DNA of 64,000 bases from Chitinophaga pinensis (GTDB lineage: Bacteria; Bacteroidota; Bacteroidia; Chitinophagales; Chitinophagaceae), in contig NZ_VOHS01000017.1 of the NCBI RefSeq assembly GCF_007896845.1, positions 1-64,000 on the forward strand, read 5' to 3'. Shown here piece after piece: positions 53,410 through 61,956 of this stretch. The translations under genes were made by a program, and so were the position numbers. The notes below the pieces were generated by a model. That model searched no databases, was not told where the DNA came from, and was given only the letters and a program-made list of their open reading frames with translations. Numbering within the stretch: position 1 is the first letter of the stretch; each line of letters opens with the position of its first letter.

Positions 53410-54213
53410 TTAAAAACTATATGCCCGGATCACTTCTGCAGCATCTTCACAGATCAGCTGGTGTCCTTTTTCCAGCACCTGCATTTCGCAGGGAAATGTG
53501 CCGTCCATAAAACGGACACCTAATACGGGAGGAATAACGCGGTCATATTTCCCGAAGAGCAGTAATGAGCTGATACGGTATTTTTTCAGCTGCTGCTTAC
53601 ACAATTCCCTGTCAGGCATCATCTGGCCCATACAAGTCCACACAAAATACACCCTCTCCCGCTTATCCAGCGTATTCATACTGTTGAAAGTGAATTTATG
53701 CAGGCCTTTACTGATGAAACGCAAGAACCGCCAGGTATGTAACAAACCGAAAAATAGCTGCGGATGGTAGGTACAGTATTTAAACAGCTTGTTTCCTATA
53801 CGGGTCTGTGTGGCAAACATATGCCAACGGTTGTCTTTTAGTCCGTCGGGCGCCAGCAGATAAAGCCGGTCAATCCTTTCTGCCAGTAATTGCACAACGC
53901 AGAGGGATACCCGTCCTCCCATACTATATCCCATTAATGAAAAGGTCTTAAAGCGATAATGTTGCAGAATGAGTAATATTACTGCTTTCAGATCTTCCAT
54001 AGAAAATGGCCGTTCTTCCTTCCATTCCGTTTTTCCATGCAGTGGCAGGTCCAGTGACACAATGGTAAAATATCCTCCCAATGAATAGTGTAAACGGCTG
54101 AAAGTCTCCGCATTCTCTCCGAAACCATGTAAACATATCAGCAATTCCTCTCCTGTTCCATCACTAATGGTATGAAAACGGCTTTTCAGATATGGCAGGA
54201 AAAAGGACGACAT
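53410..54213 (-). CDS. Alpha/beta-fold hydrolase
   Basis: 267 residues. The oxyanion motif is LLICLHGFGENAETFSRL (~25). The nucleophile elbow is FSLMGYSMGGRVSL (Ser ~97), the Asp lies in LLLFGKYDRVIPP (~220) and the catalytic His in VLEKGHQLICED (~250). The cap region is helical and basic. The substrate is unknown; it resembles bacterial esterases/lipases. A -7-like TACATTTG (54225-54218) lies almost on the ATG, which would give a very short or absent leader. It is divergent from the acyl-CoA dehydrogenase gene and 52 bp upstream of the GT2 gene. Confidence 0.85.
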   Translation of the reverse strand: MSSFFLPYLKSRFHTISDGTGEELLICLHGFGENAETFSRLHYSLGGYFTIVSLDLPLHGKTEWKEERPFSMEDLKAVILLILQHYRFKTFSLMGYSMGGRVSLCVVQLLAERIDRLYLLAPDGLKDNRWHMFATQTRIGNKLFKYCTYHPQLFFGLLHTWRFLRFISKGLHKFTFNSMNTLDKRERVYFVWTCMGQMMPDRELCKQQLKKYRISSLLLFGKYDRVIPPVLGVRFMDGTFPCEMQVLEKGHQLICEDAAEVIRAYSF

Positions 54214-54285
54214 GTTACAAATGTATCAACTTTTGCCGTTTGCACTAAAACAAGTAAATTACAATAGGACCAAAAAAAATTCAGG

Positions 54286-56079
54286 ATGGACGCTACAGTT
54301 GATAACAAACACGCCCTGAAAGGCGTGGAATTCCTCGTTAAAGAAACCCCTGCCAATGAAGTCTTTACCCCGGAAGATTTCTCTGAAGAGCAACGCATGA
54401 TCAGAGAAATGGCAGAGCAGTTTGTAACCAAAGAAGTTTCTCCCGTACTGGACCGTATTGATAAACTGGAAGAAGGCCTGATGCCTTCCCTGCTGGATAA
54501 AGCGGGTGAACTGGGCCTGTTGGGCGCAGCATTTCCGGAAGAATACGGCGGACTCGGGAAAGACTTTGTCACAGCTACCCTGATCAATGAAGCCCTTGGC
54601 GCCGGCCATTCCTTCTCCGTAGCAATGGCAGCACACACGGGTATCGGTTCTCTTCCTATCCTGTACTTTGGTACAGAAGCCCAGAAACAGAAATACATTC
54701 CTTTCCTTGGCAGCGGACAAATGAAAGGCGCCTATGCGCTGACAGAACCTAACTCAGGTTCAGATGCGCTCAGCGCCAAAACAACGGCGAAACTGTCTGA
54801 AGATGGAAAATTCTATATACTGAACGGTCAGAAATGCTGGATCACCAATTCCGGCTTTGCAGATGTGTTCACCGTATTTGCAAAGATCGACGGGGAACAG
54901 TTCACTGCATTCATCGTAGATAAAGATACTCCCGGCTTTACGTTGGGAGCAGAAGAACATAAAATGGGTATCAAAGGATCTTCCACCCGGCAGATCTATT
55001 TTCAGGATGCGCAGGTACCGGTAGAAAATGTACTCGGAGAGATCGGTAAAGGTCACCTGATTGCATTCAATATCCTGAATATTGGCCGTCTGAAACTCTG
55101 TGCTGCTGCTGTCGGCGCCGCTAAAAACGTCACCAGCATTACCGTACAGTATGCCAATACGCGCGAGCAGTTCAAACAGCCTATTGCCAATTTCGGCGCT
55201 ATCAAACATAAACTGGGCGAAATGGTGATCCGGAACTGGGTATGCGAATCTGCCCTGTACCGCACCGCACAACTTATTGACGATAAAGAAAAAGAACTCA
55301 TCGCTTCGGGCAAGCCATTCGCAGAAGCCCTGCTGGGTGCTGCAGAAGAATATGCCGTGGAATGTGCCATCCTGAAAGTGGCCGGTTCCGAAGCACTGGA
55401 TTTCTCCGTGGATGAAGGCGTACAGATCCACGGGGGCAACGGTTTCAGCGATGAATACGTTATTTCCAAGGCATACCGCGACAGCCGTATTAACCGCATA
55501 TTCGAAGGTACCAACGAGATCAATCGTCTGCTGGCACTGGATATGACCTTAAAACGCGCTTTAAAAGGTCGTCTCGATCTCATGAACCCAGCCATGAATG
55601 TCATGAAAGAACTCATGAGCATTCCTGATTTCGGTAATGATGACGAAACACCTTTTGCTGCTGAAAAGAAAGTGGTATCCAACTTCAAAAAAGCGATCCT
55701 GCTGGTAGCAGGTGGCGCCGTACAGAAACTCATGCAGGATATCCAGAACGAACAGGAAATACTCATGAACATTGCTGATATGGCGATTGAAACCTTCGCT
55801 GCTGAAAGTGCGCTGCTCCGTCTCCTGAAACGTGTAGAACTGGAAGGAGAAGCCGCAAATGCCTTACAGGCAGACATCGTTCGCACTTATATTAATGACG
55901 CGGCTGACCGTATCAACAAATACGGAAAGGATGCGGTTAATTCATTCGGCAGCGGTGATGAACAACGTATGATGCTGCTTGGTATCAAACGCTTCACTAA
56001 AACGGCTCCTTTCAACACAAGGGATGCACGCAGACGTATAGCCGATAAATTAATCGCAGAAAATAAATACGCCTGGTAA
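54286..56079 (+). CDS. Acyl-CoA dehydrogenase
   Basis: 597 residues, the longer class with a C-terminal extension (~425-597). The N-terminal domain has FTPEDFSEEQRMIREMAEQFVTKEV and LGLLGAAFPEEYGGLGKDFVT. The FAD/substrate signature is YALTEPNSGSDA and the middle domain has KCWITNSGFADVFTVFAKIDGE. The C-terminal catalytic domain has FKQPIANFGAIKHKLGEM, DFSVDEGVQIHGGNGFSDEYVISKAYRDSRINRIFEGTNEINRLLALD; the catalytic base Glu lies in the region FEGTNEINR. It oxidises acyl-CoA to trans-2-enoyl-CoA with transfer to ETF. It is monocistronic, followed by a terminator at 56112. Chain-length preference is not visible. Confidence 0.94.
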   Translation: MDATVDNKHALKGVEFLVKETPANEVFTPEDFSEEQRMIREMAEQFVTKEVSPVLDRIDKLEEGLMPSLLDKAGELGLLGAAFPEEYGGLGKDFVTATLINEALGAGHSFSVAMAAHTGIGSLPILYFGTEAQKQKYIPFLGSGQMKGAYALTEPNSGSDALSAKTTAKLSEDGKFYILNGQKCWITNSGFADVFTVFAKIDGEQFTAFIVDKDTPGFTLGAEEHKMGIKGSSTRQIYFQDAQVPVENVLGEIGKGHLIAFNILNIGRLKLCAAAVGAAKNVTSITVQYANTREQFKQPIANFGAIKHKLGEMVIRNWVCESALYRTAQLIDDKEKELIASGKPFAEALLGAAEEYAVECAILKVAGSEALDFSVDEGVQIHGGNGFSDEYVISKAYRDSRINRIFEGTNEINRLLALDMTLKRALKGRLDLMNPAMNVMKELMSIPDFGNDDETPFAAEKKVVSNFKKAILLVAGGAVQKLMQDIQNEQEILMNIADMAIETFAAESALLRLLKRVELEGEAANALQADIVRTYINDAADRINKYGKDAVNSFGSGDEQRMMLLGIKRFTKTAPFNTRDARRRIADKLIAENKYAW

Positions 56080-56111
56080 GCTGACCATCGCAATTTTTCA
56101 ATATTTTCGAG

Positions 56112-56135
56112 TGCCATCCGTAAGAGCGGGTGGCA
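56112..56135 (+). terminator. Terminator of the acyl-CoA dehydrogenase gene
   Basis: TGCCATCC / GGGTGGCA, 8-bp stem with one G-U pair and an 8-nt loop, then T8. Confidence 0.8.
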
Positions 56136-56163
56136 TTTTTTTTGTTTACTTTGTCGCGGGACT

Positions 56164-57860
56164 ATGAGGAGATTCGCATTACTACTACTGTTACAAACAG
56201 CATATACAGGTCTGCAATTACATGCACAGGCGTTCCTGAAAATGGCACAGCCACTCAGGACAGAAATTAATACCGGCAGCTCAAAGCAATACTGGTCAGG
56301 ACGTACCTGTACAGGCTGTAAGGTACTACTCAACAATGATAGCATTTATGTATACCCCAATGGCGTCTTCGCTATCAAACGCGAAGCAAGGCCGGGAAGA
56401 AATACCTATGTACTCTCTTCTACAGACAGCAGCGGTAAATTCGTTTCCCGCACGTATAACATCTATTTTACAACACTTCCACCAGTAAGGGTAACCCCCT
56501 CCTTCCGGATTGATAACGTTACGATCTCTCCGAAGACCAATACCACGCTTTCAGCAGGCGACACCTTACGGGTGCGCATGAAAGGATATCCCGATGGTCA
56601 GGCCAGCTGGTTCAACGGCTCCCCCATCGCGGAATTACCGGCAGCGCAATCAGGCGGTATTCCCGGCATTTACACCGGCTATCATGTCGTGACAGAAGCT
56701 GATTCTATGCTGGACGGAAAGATCAATGTATCATTAAAATATAAAGGACACCTATCTGCGTAATACCGACTGTATGCCCGCACCATCGATGATCAGTGCT
56801 ATCTGACGGTGACTCCTGTGACCGCCTCGGCCCTGAAAAGATGGGATATCTGGATAGAAATGTCCTGTTACATATTTCCGGCAGGGAAGGCAGCCATTAC
56901 CGGGTAAGGTTGAGTCAATACCAATATGCCTACATTCCTGAAGGACTGGTAGACACTATGACATTGACAGAATCTGTACCACAAAGCATTGTCAACGAAG
57001 CCGGTATGGAGTGATAAACAGTATGATTATATCTCCGTCGGGCTGGCAGACAAGCTCCCCTATCTCTCCACACAGGAAGTTAATCCGGGAAAAGTGGTTG
57101 TAGATATACATGGTGCCGTTTCAGAACCGGGCTTTCTTCCCTCTTCTGATGGTACCGGAGAGATCAGTCGTATAGACTGGAAACAAATCAGTCCGGAAGT
57201 ATTCCGGATCGCTATTTCCCTGCGCATAAACAGCCGTGGGGATATAAGATCTTTTACGCGGATAGTAACCGTCTGACTATCCGTATCAAACACCAGCCTG
57301 CCAATCTCCAGTTAAAGAATCTGACAATAGGACTCGACGCAGGCCATGGTGGAGGAAATATTGGTACTGCCGGCGCTATGGGTATTGCCGAAAAACAGCT
57401 GGCTCTGAACATGACGCTGCTGGTAAAAGCAGCACTGGAAAAAGAAGGCGCCAAGGTTATTACCACGCGTATGAGCGATGTATTTGTTGACAATCAGGCG
57501 AGATTATACAACTATCGTCAACTGGCACCAGACCTCCTGCTGAGTATCCACATGAACTCTTCTATCAATCCGGTAGATGTAAAAGGAACGGCTAATTACT
57601 ATAAATATCCATTCTGCGAACCACTGAACCGATTCCTTCATAATCGCCTGCTGGAAACGGGGTTGGCGGATTTTAAGAATAATGCTAACTTCAATTTCAT
57701 TCTTAACATGCCTACAGAAATGCCCTCGGCATTGATAGAGACCCTGTTCCTGAGTTACCCGGAGGATGAGATCCGTATACTTGACGAAAACTTCCGGTTG
57801 GTATTGACAGAAAAGATTGTACAGGGACTGAAGGATTTTCTGCAGGATGCAGGTAAATAA
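56164..57860 (+). pseudogene. N-acetylmuramoyl-L-alanine amidase (Amidase_3), several reading-frame lesions
   Basis: A signal peptide (MRRFALLLLLQTAYTGLQLHAQA) is followed by a beta-rich N-terminal region, an SH3-like segment (DRLGPEKMGYLDRNVLLHISGREGSHYRVRLSQ) and the Zn amidase domain: LTIGLDAGHGGGNIGTAGAMGIAEKQLALNM (first His and Glu), LLLSIHMNSS (second His), NMPTEMPSALIETLFLSYPEDE (catalytic Glu). It would cleave the amide bond between muramic acid and the stem peptide. Lesions: in-frame TAA at 56761-56763 with the same frame continuing as YRLYARTIDDQCYL; a lost G near 56808; an extra base or two missing near 56985-56995; a lost G near 57222. The mixture of lesion types makes true decay more plausible here than elsewhere in the window. 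Repaired length ~565 residues. Confidence 0.8.
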
Positions 57861-57879
57861 CCCATAAAATTGTACGCCT

Positions 57880-58211
57880 ATGTTTTCATTCAGCAGCTTA
57901 TTGATCTCACCTTTTTTAACAGGAATTATTTTTGTGCTGGCGGCACTGATCAGCAAACAGTTTCCACCTAAAAGATCAATCCCGTTTACGGATACCGTAC
58001 CCGGAAATCAATGGAGAGTGATGAAAACTGGCAACTGGCTAACCAGTATTCCAATAGTGTGATGTTGAAAGCCGGTCTGGGGCTTATGCTGATTGGTGTT
58101 ATACTATCGTTCTTTGCATTCAATCAGGCGGTAATGGGTGTATTGACAGGAGTATCTGCGCTTGCCGGCGGCATAGTGATCTTCTTTTTTACAGAAAAAC
58201 AACTGAAATAA
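57880..58211 (+). pseudogene. SdpI-family membrane protein, one frameshift
   Basis: The first frame gives a membrane helix (LLISPFLTGIIFVLAALISKQFPPK). Adding one A to the A4 run 57970-57973 continues it as KINPVYGYRTRKSMESDENWQLANQYSNSVMLKAGLGLMLIGVILSFF ... TGVSALAGGIVIFFFTEKQLK, with the SdpI hallmark INPVYGYRT-x-KSM and two further helices. Repaired length is ~110 residues. SdpI proteins confer immunity to a toxin in Bacillus, but most homologues are of unknown role. It starts 20 bp after the amidase and ends before a strong terminator. Confidence 0.8.
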
Positions 58212-58232
58212 TAAACAAATGCATTTATAATG

Positions 58233-58265
58233 AAGAAGGCGTCCACTAATAGCGGACGCCTTCTT
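58233..58265. terminator. Bidirectional terminator after the SdpI-family gene
   Basis: AAGAAGGCGTCC / GGACGCCTTCTT, 12-bp perfect stem with a 9-nt loop, then TATTTTC on the plus strand. It separates the plus-strand SdpI gene from the minus-strand SGNH-like gene (stop 58305). Confidence 0.82.
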
Positions 58266-58304
58266 TATTTTCAGCAGACCAGATGACTGATCCCATTGTA
58301 TTTG

Positions 58305-59246
58305 TCAATTCATTAAAACCTGTTGTTCTTTCAGCAGTGCAATTAATTTTGCTGTTCTTTTTTCTCTCGCATCTTTACGAAGATGATAGACGGTATCATA
58401 ATATTCCTCATCAGGATACACAAAATCAGCAGGCACACCAACAACGGGTATATGCATTTCTTTCACTATATCCGAATGGTATTGGGCTATAACAGGTTTA
58501 TTTTTCTCGTAACAGGACGCTGCATAAGTAGGATATGTAAACATCAGTTTTACGTCCTTTGCTTTACAATATGCCGCAAACGCATTGATCTTTGCAATAC
58601 CATCCCAATGCTGGTATTCCATCGCGTCTCCATCTTTTAATATTTCAAGTTTTTTCTCATTCAGATGTGCCACCATGTCTCCGTATTCATTAAATGAATA
58701 ACGATTATAAACTGGTCTTTCATCTTTCTTTCCACGTGCTCTTTCCCTGAGGTATTTTATCAGATTTTCTTTATTGGATTTGATCCTTGACATTGTACCG
58801 TCAAGGTATTTATCCAATTGTTCTTCAAATGTCGGTATCGTGTACGATTCAGATGGCGCATAATAGTAAGCAGCTAACTCTTTCAGGACACTTCTTCCTT
58901 CACCGGCAAAATATTCTGGTACGAGCAGCACAACATCCCCTTTCCTTACAGTGGCTTTCAATTCTCCCAGTACGAAATCCAGACCAAGGCCCGCATGCAA
59001 TGACATGTTCACTACTGGTAAGTGGAAGGAATCCTCTACAGATTTGCTATTTACACCAAATGCTACGTTTGATCCTCCGGCGAGCAACAATCGCGGACCG
59101 GAAATACTATCCAGCCTTTTATGCTTTTCCACGATACTGCCTATAAAGTTTTCCTTCTCAAATTCAGGTACTCTGGTGGCGCACCCTATAACTATAGCTA
59201 ATAGCAGGGAGGAGAAAAATATTACTTTAATAAGAAATGTTCTCAT
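58305..59246 (-). CDS. Membrane-anchored SGNH/DltD-like protein paired with an MBOAT
   Basis: 313 residues from 59246 (MRTFLIKVIFFSSLLLAIVIGC), a signal anchor or lipobox-like end. An upstream in-frame ATG (59294) lies within the MBOAT coding end. RLLLAGGSNVAFGVNSKSVEDSFHLPVVNMSLHAGLGLDF recalls block I and II of SGNH hydrolases, with GGSN in the place of GDS, and DVVLLVPEYFAGEG follows. A late YDTVYHLRKDAREKRTAKLI fits a D-x-x-H-like block III. Such proteins accept or transfer acyl groups in the periplasm alongside MBOAT proteins. The MBOAT stop lies 1 bp upstream, so the two are co-translated. The target polymer is not known. Confidence 0.75.
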   Translation of the reverse strand: MRTFLIKVIFFSSLLLAIVIGCATRVPEFEKENFIGSIVEKHKRLDSISGPRLLLAGGSNVAFGVNSKSVEDSFHLPVVNMSLHAGLGLDFVLGELKATVRKGDVVLLVPEYFAGEGRSVLKELAAYYYAPSESYTIPTFEEQLDKYLDGTMSRIKSNKENLIKYLRERARGKKDERPVYNRYSFNEYGDMVAHLNEKKLEILKDGDAMEYQHWDGIAKINAFAAYCKAKDVKLMFTYPTYAASCYEKNKPVIAQYHSDIVKEMHIPVVGVPADFVYPDEEYYDTVYHLRKDAREKRTAKLIALLKEQQVLMN

Positions 59247-59247
59247 G

Positions 59248-60681
59248 TTAAAATTGGAAGTATATGAATTGCTGATTTTTCTCGTGAAGAGCAATCATTG
59301 TAAGGATTAATAATAGATAAAAGCTCCATCTTGCAGGGGTCGGTATTCTGATGCCAATTTTTGCAATAGCATATGGCGATTCCCTTCCCAGCCATTCGAT
59401 CACAAGGAAGATGGCAATGATAGCAAAAGTGGTTACAGGGAAAATATCCGGCTTATGGAATAATGTGGTACACATGCGCGAGATGTATCTAAACGCATGC
59501 GAAAGGTTATCAGCTCTGAAAAAGATCCATGCAAATACTACCTGTGCAAATGTGAAAATCATTGCAAATAACTCTCTGAATGTAGGCAGCATTCTTCCTT
59601 CTGCTACTATTTCCATATTACTCCTGTTTCTGTTTGACAGCAGCAGAGGCAGGAAATAAATTGCATTCAAACCTCCCCAGACAATAAACGTCCAGTTAGC
59701 ACCATGCCAGAATCCACTTAACAGAAATATGATGAAAGTGTTTATTATCGCCCTGTTCCGGCCTTTACGGCTCCCCCCCAGAGGAATATATACATAGTCT
59801 TTAAACCAGGAAGACAAAGAGATATGCCATCTTCTCCAGAACTCGGCAATATCACGGGAGAAGTATGGATAAGAGAAATTCTTCAGTAACTCAAATCCGA
59901 ATAAGCGGGCGGTACCCAGTGCGATATCAGAGTAACCCGAAAAGTCTCCATAGATCTGGAATGCGAATAAAACAGCACCAATGACAAGCGTACTACCATT
60001 CACTGTATCAGAAGATGCAAAAATCAGATTAGCAAATTTTGCACATCCGTCAGCCAGTACGATCTTTTTAAATAAACCCCACAAGATCTGCCTCAGACCG
60101 TCTACCGCCTTATTAAGCTCAAACTCTCTCGGCGCCTGCACCTGTGGTAACAGATGGGTAGCCCTTTCGATTGGTCCGGCCACCAGCAGTGGAAAGAAAC
60201 TTACAAACAAGGCGTAATCAACAAAGTTTTTTGTAGGCGTTGTCCTGTCCTTATAGATATCGATGACATAAGACAATCCATGAAACGTATAAAATGATAT
60301 ACCAACGGGCAGAATAATTTTAAGCGTCCAGATATCAGGATGAAATCCTGCGCTGGTTAACAGTTCGGCAAAAGACTCTGCAAAGAAGTTATAATACTTA
60401 AAGAAAAACAGAAAGCCCAGGTTAATGGATATGCTGATAAATAACCATGTCTTCTTTTTCGCCGGAGTCGCTGCCTCATGTATCCTTATCCCTGTATAAT
60501 AATCCAGCAGAATGGAGAAAGTGAGCAGAAATAAGAACCGGTAATCCCAGAGTCCGTAAAACAGGTAGCTTGCAAGCAGGAGCACTATATTTTGTATCCT
60601 GAAGTGGCGATTGGCAATAAACCAATACAGCATAAACACTATAGGCAGGAATAAGGCAAACCCGAAAGAGTTAAATAACAT
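59248..60681 (-). CDS. MBOAT-family O-acyltransferase (AlgI/DltB-like)
   Basis: 477 residues with about 11 membrane helices. Family signatures are LPVGISFYTFHGLSYVIDIYKD (~125), FFPLLVAGPIERATHLLPQ (~160), YGDFSGYSDIALGTARLFGFEL (~245), FWRRWHISLSSWFKDYVYIPLGGSRKG (~285) and FLLSGFWHGANWTFIVWGGLNA with the catalytic His (~325). MBOAT proteins move acetyl or acyl groups across the membrane onto a periplasmic acceptor such as alginate, cellulose or teichoic acid. The SGNH-like partner gene follows after 1 bp. The box TATCTTTG at 60712-60719 precedes it. Confidence 0.93.
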   Translation of the reverse strand: MLFNSFGFALFLPIVFMLYWFIANRHFRIQNIVLLLASYLFYGLWDYRFLFLLTFSILLDYYTGIRIHEAATPAKKKTWLFISISINLGFLFFFKYYNFFAESFAELLTSAGFHPDIWTLKIILPVGISFYTFHGLSYVIDIYKDRTTPTKNFVDYALFVSFFPLLVAGPIERATHLLPQVQAPREFELNKAVDGLRQILWGLFKKIVLADGCAKFANLIFASSDTVNGSTLVIGAVLFAFQIYGDFSGYSDIALGTARLFGFELLKNFSYPYFSRDIAEFWRRWHISLSSWFKDYVYIPLGGSRKGRNRAIINTFIIFLLSGFWHGANWTFIVWGGLNAIYFLPLLLSNRNRSNMEIVAEGRMLPTFRELFAMIFTFAQVVFAWIFFRADNLSHAFRYISRMCTTLFHKPDIFPVTTFAIIAIFLVIEWLGRESPYAIAKIGIRIPTPARWSFYLLLILTMIALHEKNQQFIYFQF

Positions 60682-60711
60682 CTGATGTAATGTTCTTTAT
60701 AAATGAAGGGG

Positions 60712-60719
60712 CAAAGATA
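60712..60719 (-). promoter_or_regulatory. -7 box of the MBOAT operon
   Basis: Minus strand TATCTTTG (TAnnTTTG), ending 31 bp before the MBOAT ATG at 60681. Confidence 0.45.
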
Positions 60720-60827
60720 TATAATCCAGACAAATAACGCCTTTTTAACCCCGGGCGTCTGGGCCTAAAACACCTGATAATTAACATTATATACATATAC
60801 AACATCCGATCTTTCTGCAAAAAAAAA

Positions 60828-60849
60828 GCAGCATCCGGATAGATGCTGC
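60828..60849 (-). terminator. Terminator of the phytase gene
   Basis: GCAGCATC / GATGCTGC, 8-bp perfect stem, 6-nt loop, followed on the minus strand by a T9 run; 26 bp past the stop at 60875. Confidence 0.85.
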
Positions 60850-60874
60850 CTTATTACTATTGTATTTCCCCTGT

Positions 60875-61927
60875 CTATTTTTCTTTGATCTTCGCTTGTA
60901 TATCTTCCCAGGAATAATAATGAAATACCTTTCCATTGCTCATGGCTACAAACATTCCCTTCGGGAATTTACTTCCCAGTGGAACAGCTGTTACTTCAGA
61001 ACCATCGCTCTCCAGTGTGGATACCGGCGCTTCTCCGATCAGTTTATGTTCATTCGCTACACCATTCTCCCCTTCTCTTCTGTAGATCATAAATGAATTA
61101 TTCTGCTGATTGGATACCAGTATATATCCTGTTGAGTCGGATGTCGGGTAAATGGAAATACCCTCATGATCAGAAACGAACCCTTCTTTGGCAAATAAGG
61201 CCAGTTCTTTATTATCCCATTTCGCCGGATCGGCCAGGTACTTACGTACACCCACCGTCTCATCAGAATAATAAACATACCCCAGCTTGTTATCTACCGC
61301 AATAGATTCTATTTCCTTTTTACCGCTGTATGTACCAAACTTCCTGACCAGACGGCCTTTTACCACACCATTTTCATCCACCAGCCGGTATTGCCAGAGG
61401 TATCCTTCAGCAGGACCACTCTTGCGGCCAACGATAGCGAAAATAGCAGCATCTTCCGGACGGGTATACATCGCTATCCCCATCGGAGCGCGTTCTTTTT
61501 CACCCTGAAACACCGGAATACCTCCACCATCAACAGGCGTCAGATCAGGCAGACGGAATATGCGGATCGTATTTGTTTCTCGTTCTGTCAGTACGGCAAT
61601 ATCTACCGGCTGACCATTTAATTTGAAGCCGTAAGCGATGTCCACATTGTTAGGGCGTTTTAAACCCAATACTTTGTTGACAATTTTTCCCTCAAGATCA
61701 AAGGCATATAATCCACCATCACTATTCTTGTCTGTGCCGATGATGAGGCTTTTCAATGTATCTGCTTTATTGATCCAGATGGCAGGATCGTCTGTATCAT
61801 GGCCAGTTTCCTCTGTAACCACTGCTGGCTTGATACCATCCTGTCTGACAACAGTTTTTGTTGAATTCATCTGGCAGGCGCCAAATATTACGAGACCGCT
61901 TAGAGGCGCCAATATTTTTTTTAACAT
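60875..61927 (-). CDS. Beta-propeller phytase (3-phytase) lipoprotein
   Basis: 350 residues. A lipoprotein signal has lipobox IFGAC (Cys ~18). The phytase-propeller blocks are GHDTDDPAIWINKADTLKSLIIGTDKNSDGGLYAFDLEGK, RPNNVDIAYGFKLNGQPVDIAVLTERETNTIRIF, KKEIESIAVDNKLGYVYYSDETVGVRKY and FVSDHEGISIYPTSDSTGYILVSNQQNNSFMIYRREG. These acidic clusters bind the Ca ions that hold phytate. The enzyme removes phosphates from myo-inositol hexakisphosphate at the cell surface or periplasm. The TonB-dependent receptor gene ends 29 bp upstream on the same strand, a pairing that suggests capture or uptake of phytate or its products. Confidence 0.92.
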   Translation of the reverse strand: MLKKILAPLSGLVIFGACQMNSTKTVVRQDGIKPAVVTEETGHDTDDPAIWINKADTLKSLIIGTDKNSDGGLYAFDLEGKIVNKVLGLKRPNNVDIAYGFKLNGQPVDIAVLTERETNTIRIFRLPDLTPVDGGGIPVFQGEKERAPMGIAMYTRPEDAAIFAIVGRKSGPAEGYLWQYRLVDENGVVKGRLVRKFGTYSGKKEIESIAVDNKLGYVYYSDETVGVRKYLADPAKWDNKELALFAKEGFVSDHEGISIYPTSDSTGYILVSNQQNNSFMIYRREGENGVANEHKLIGEAPVSTLESDGSEVTAVPLGSKFPKGMFVAMSNGKVFHYYSWEDIQAKIKEK

Positions 61928-61956
61928 GTATCTTATCTATTTAAGGAAACAACAAA

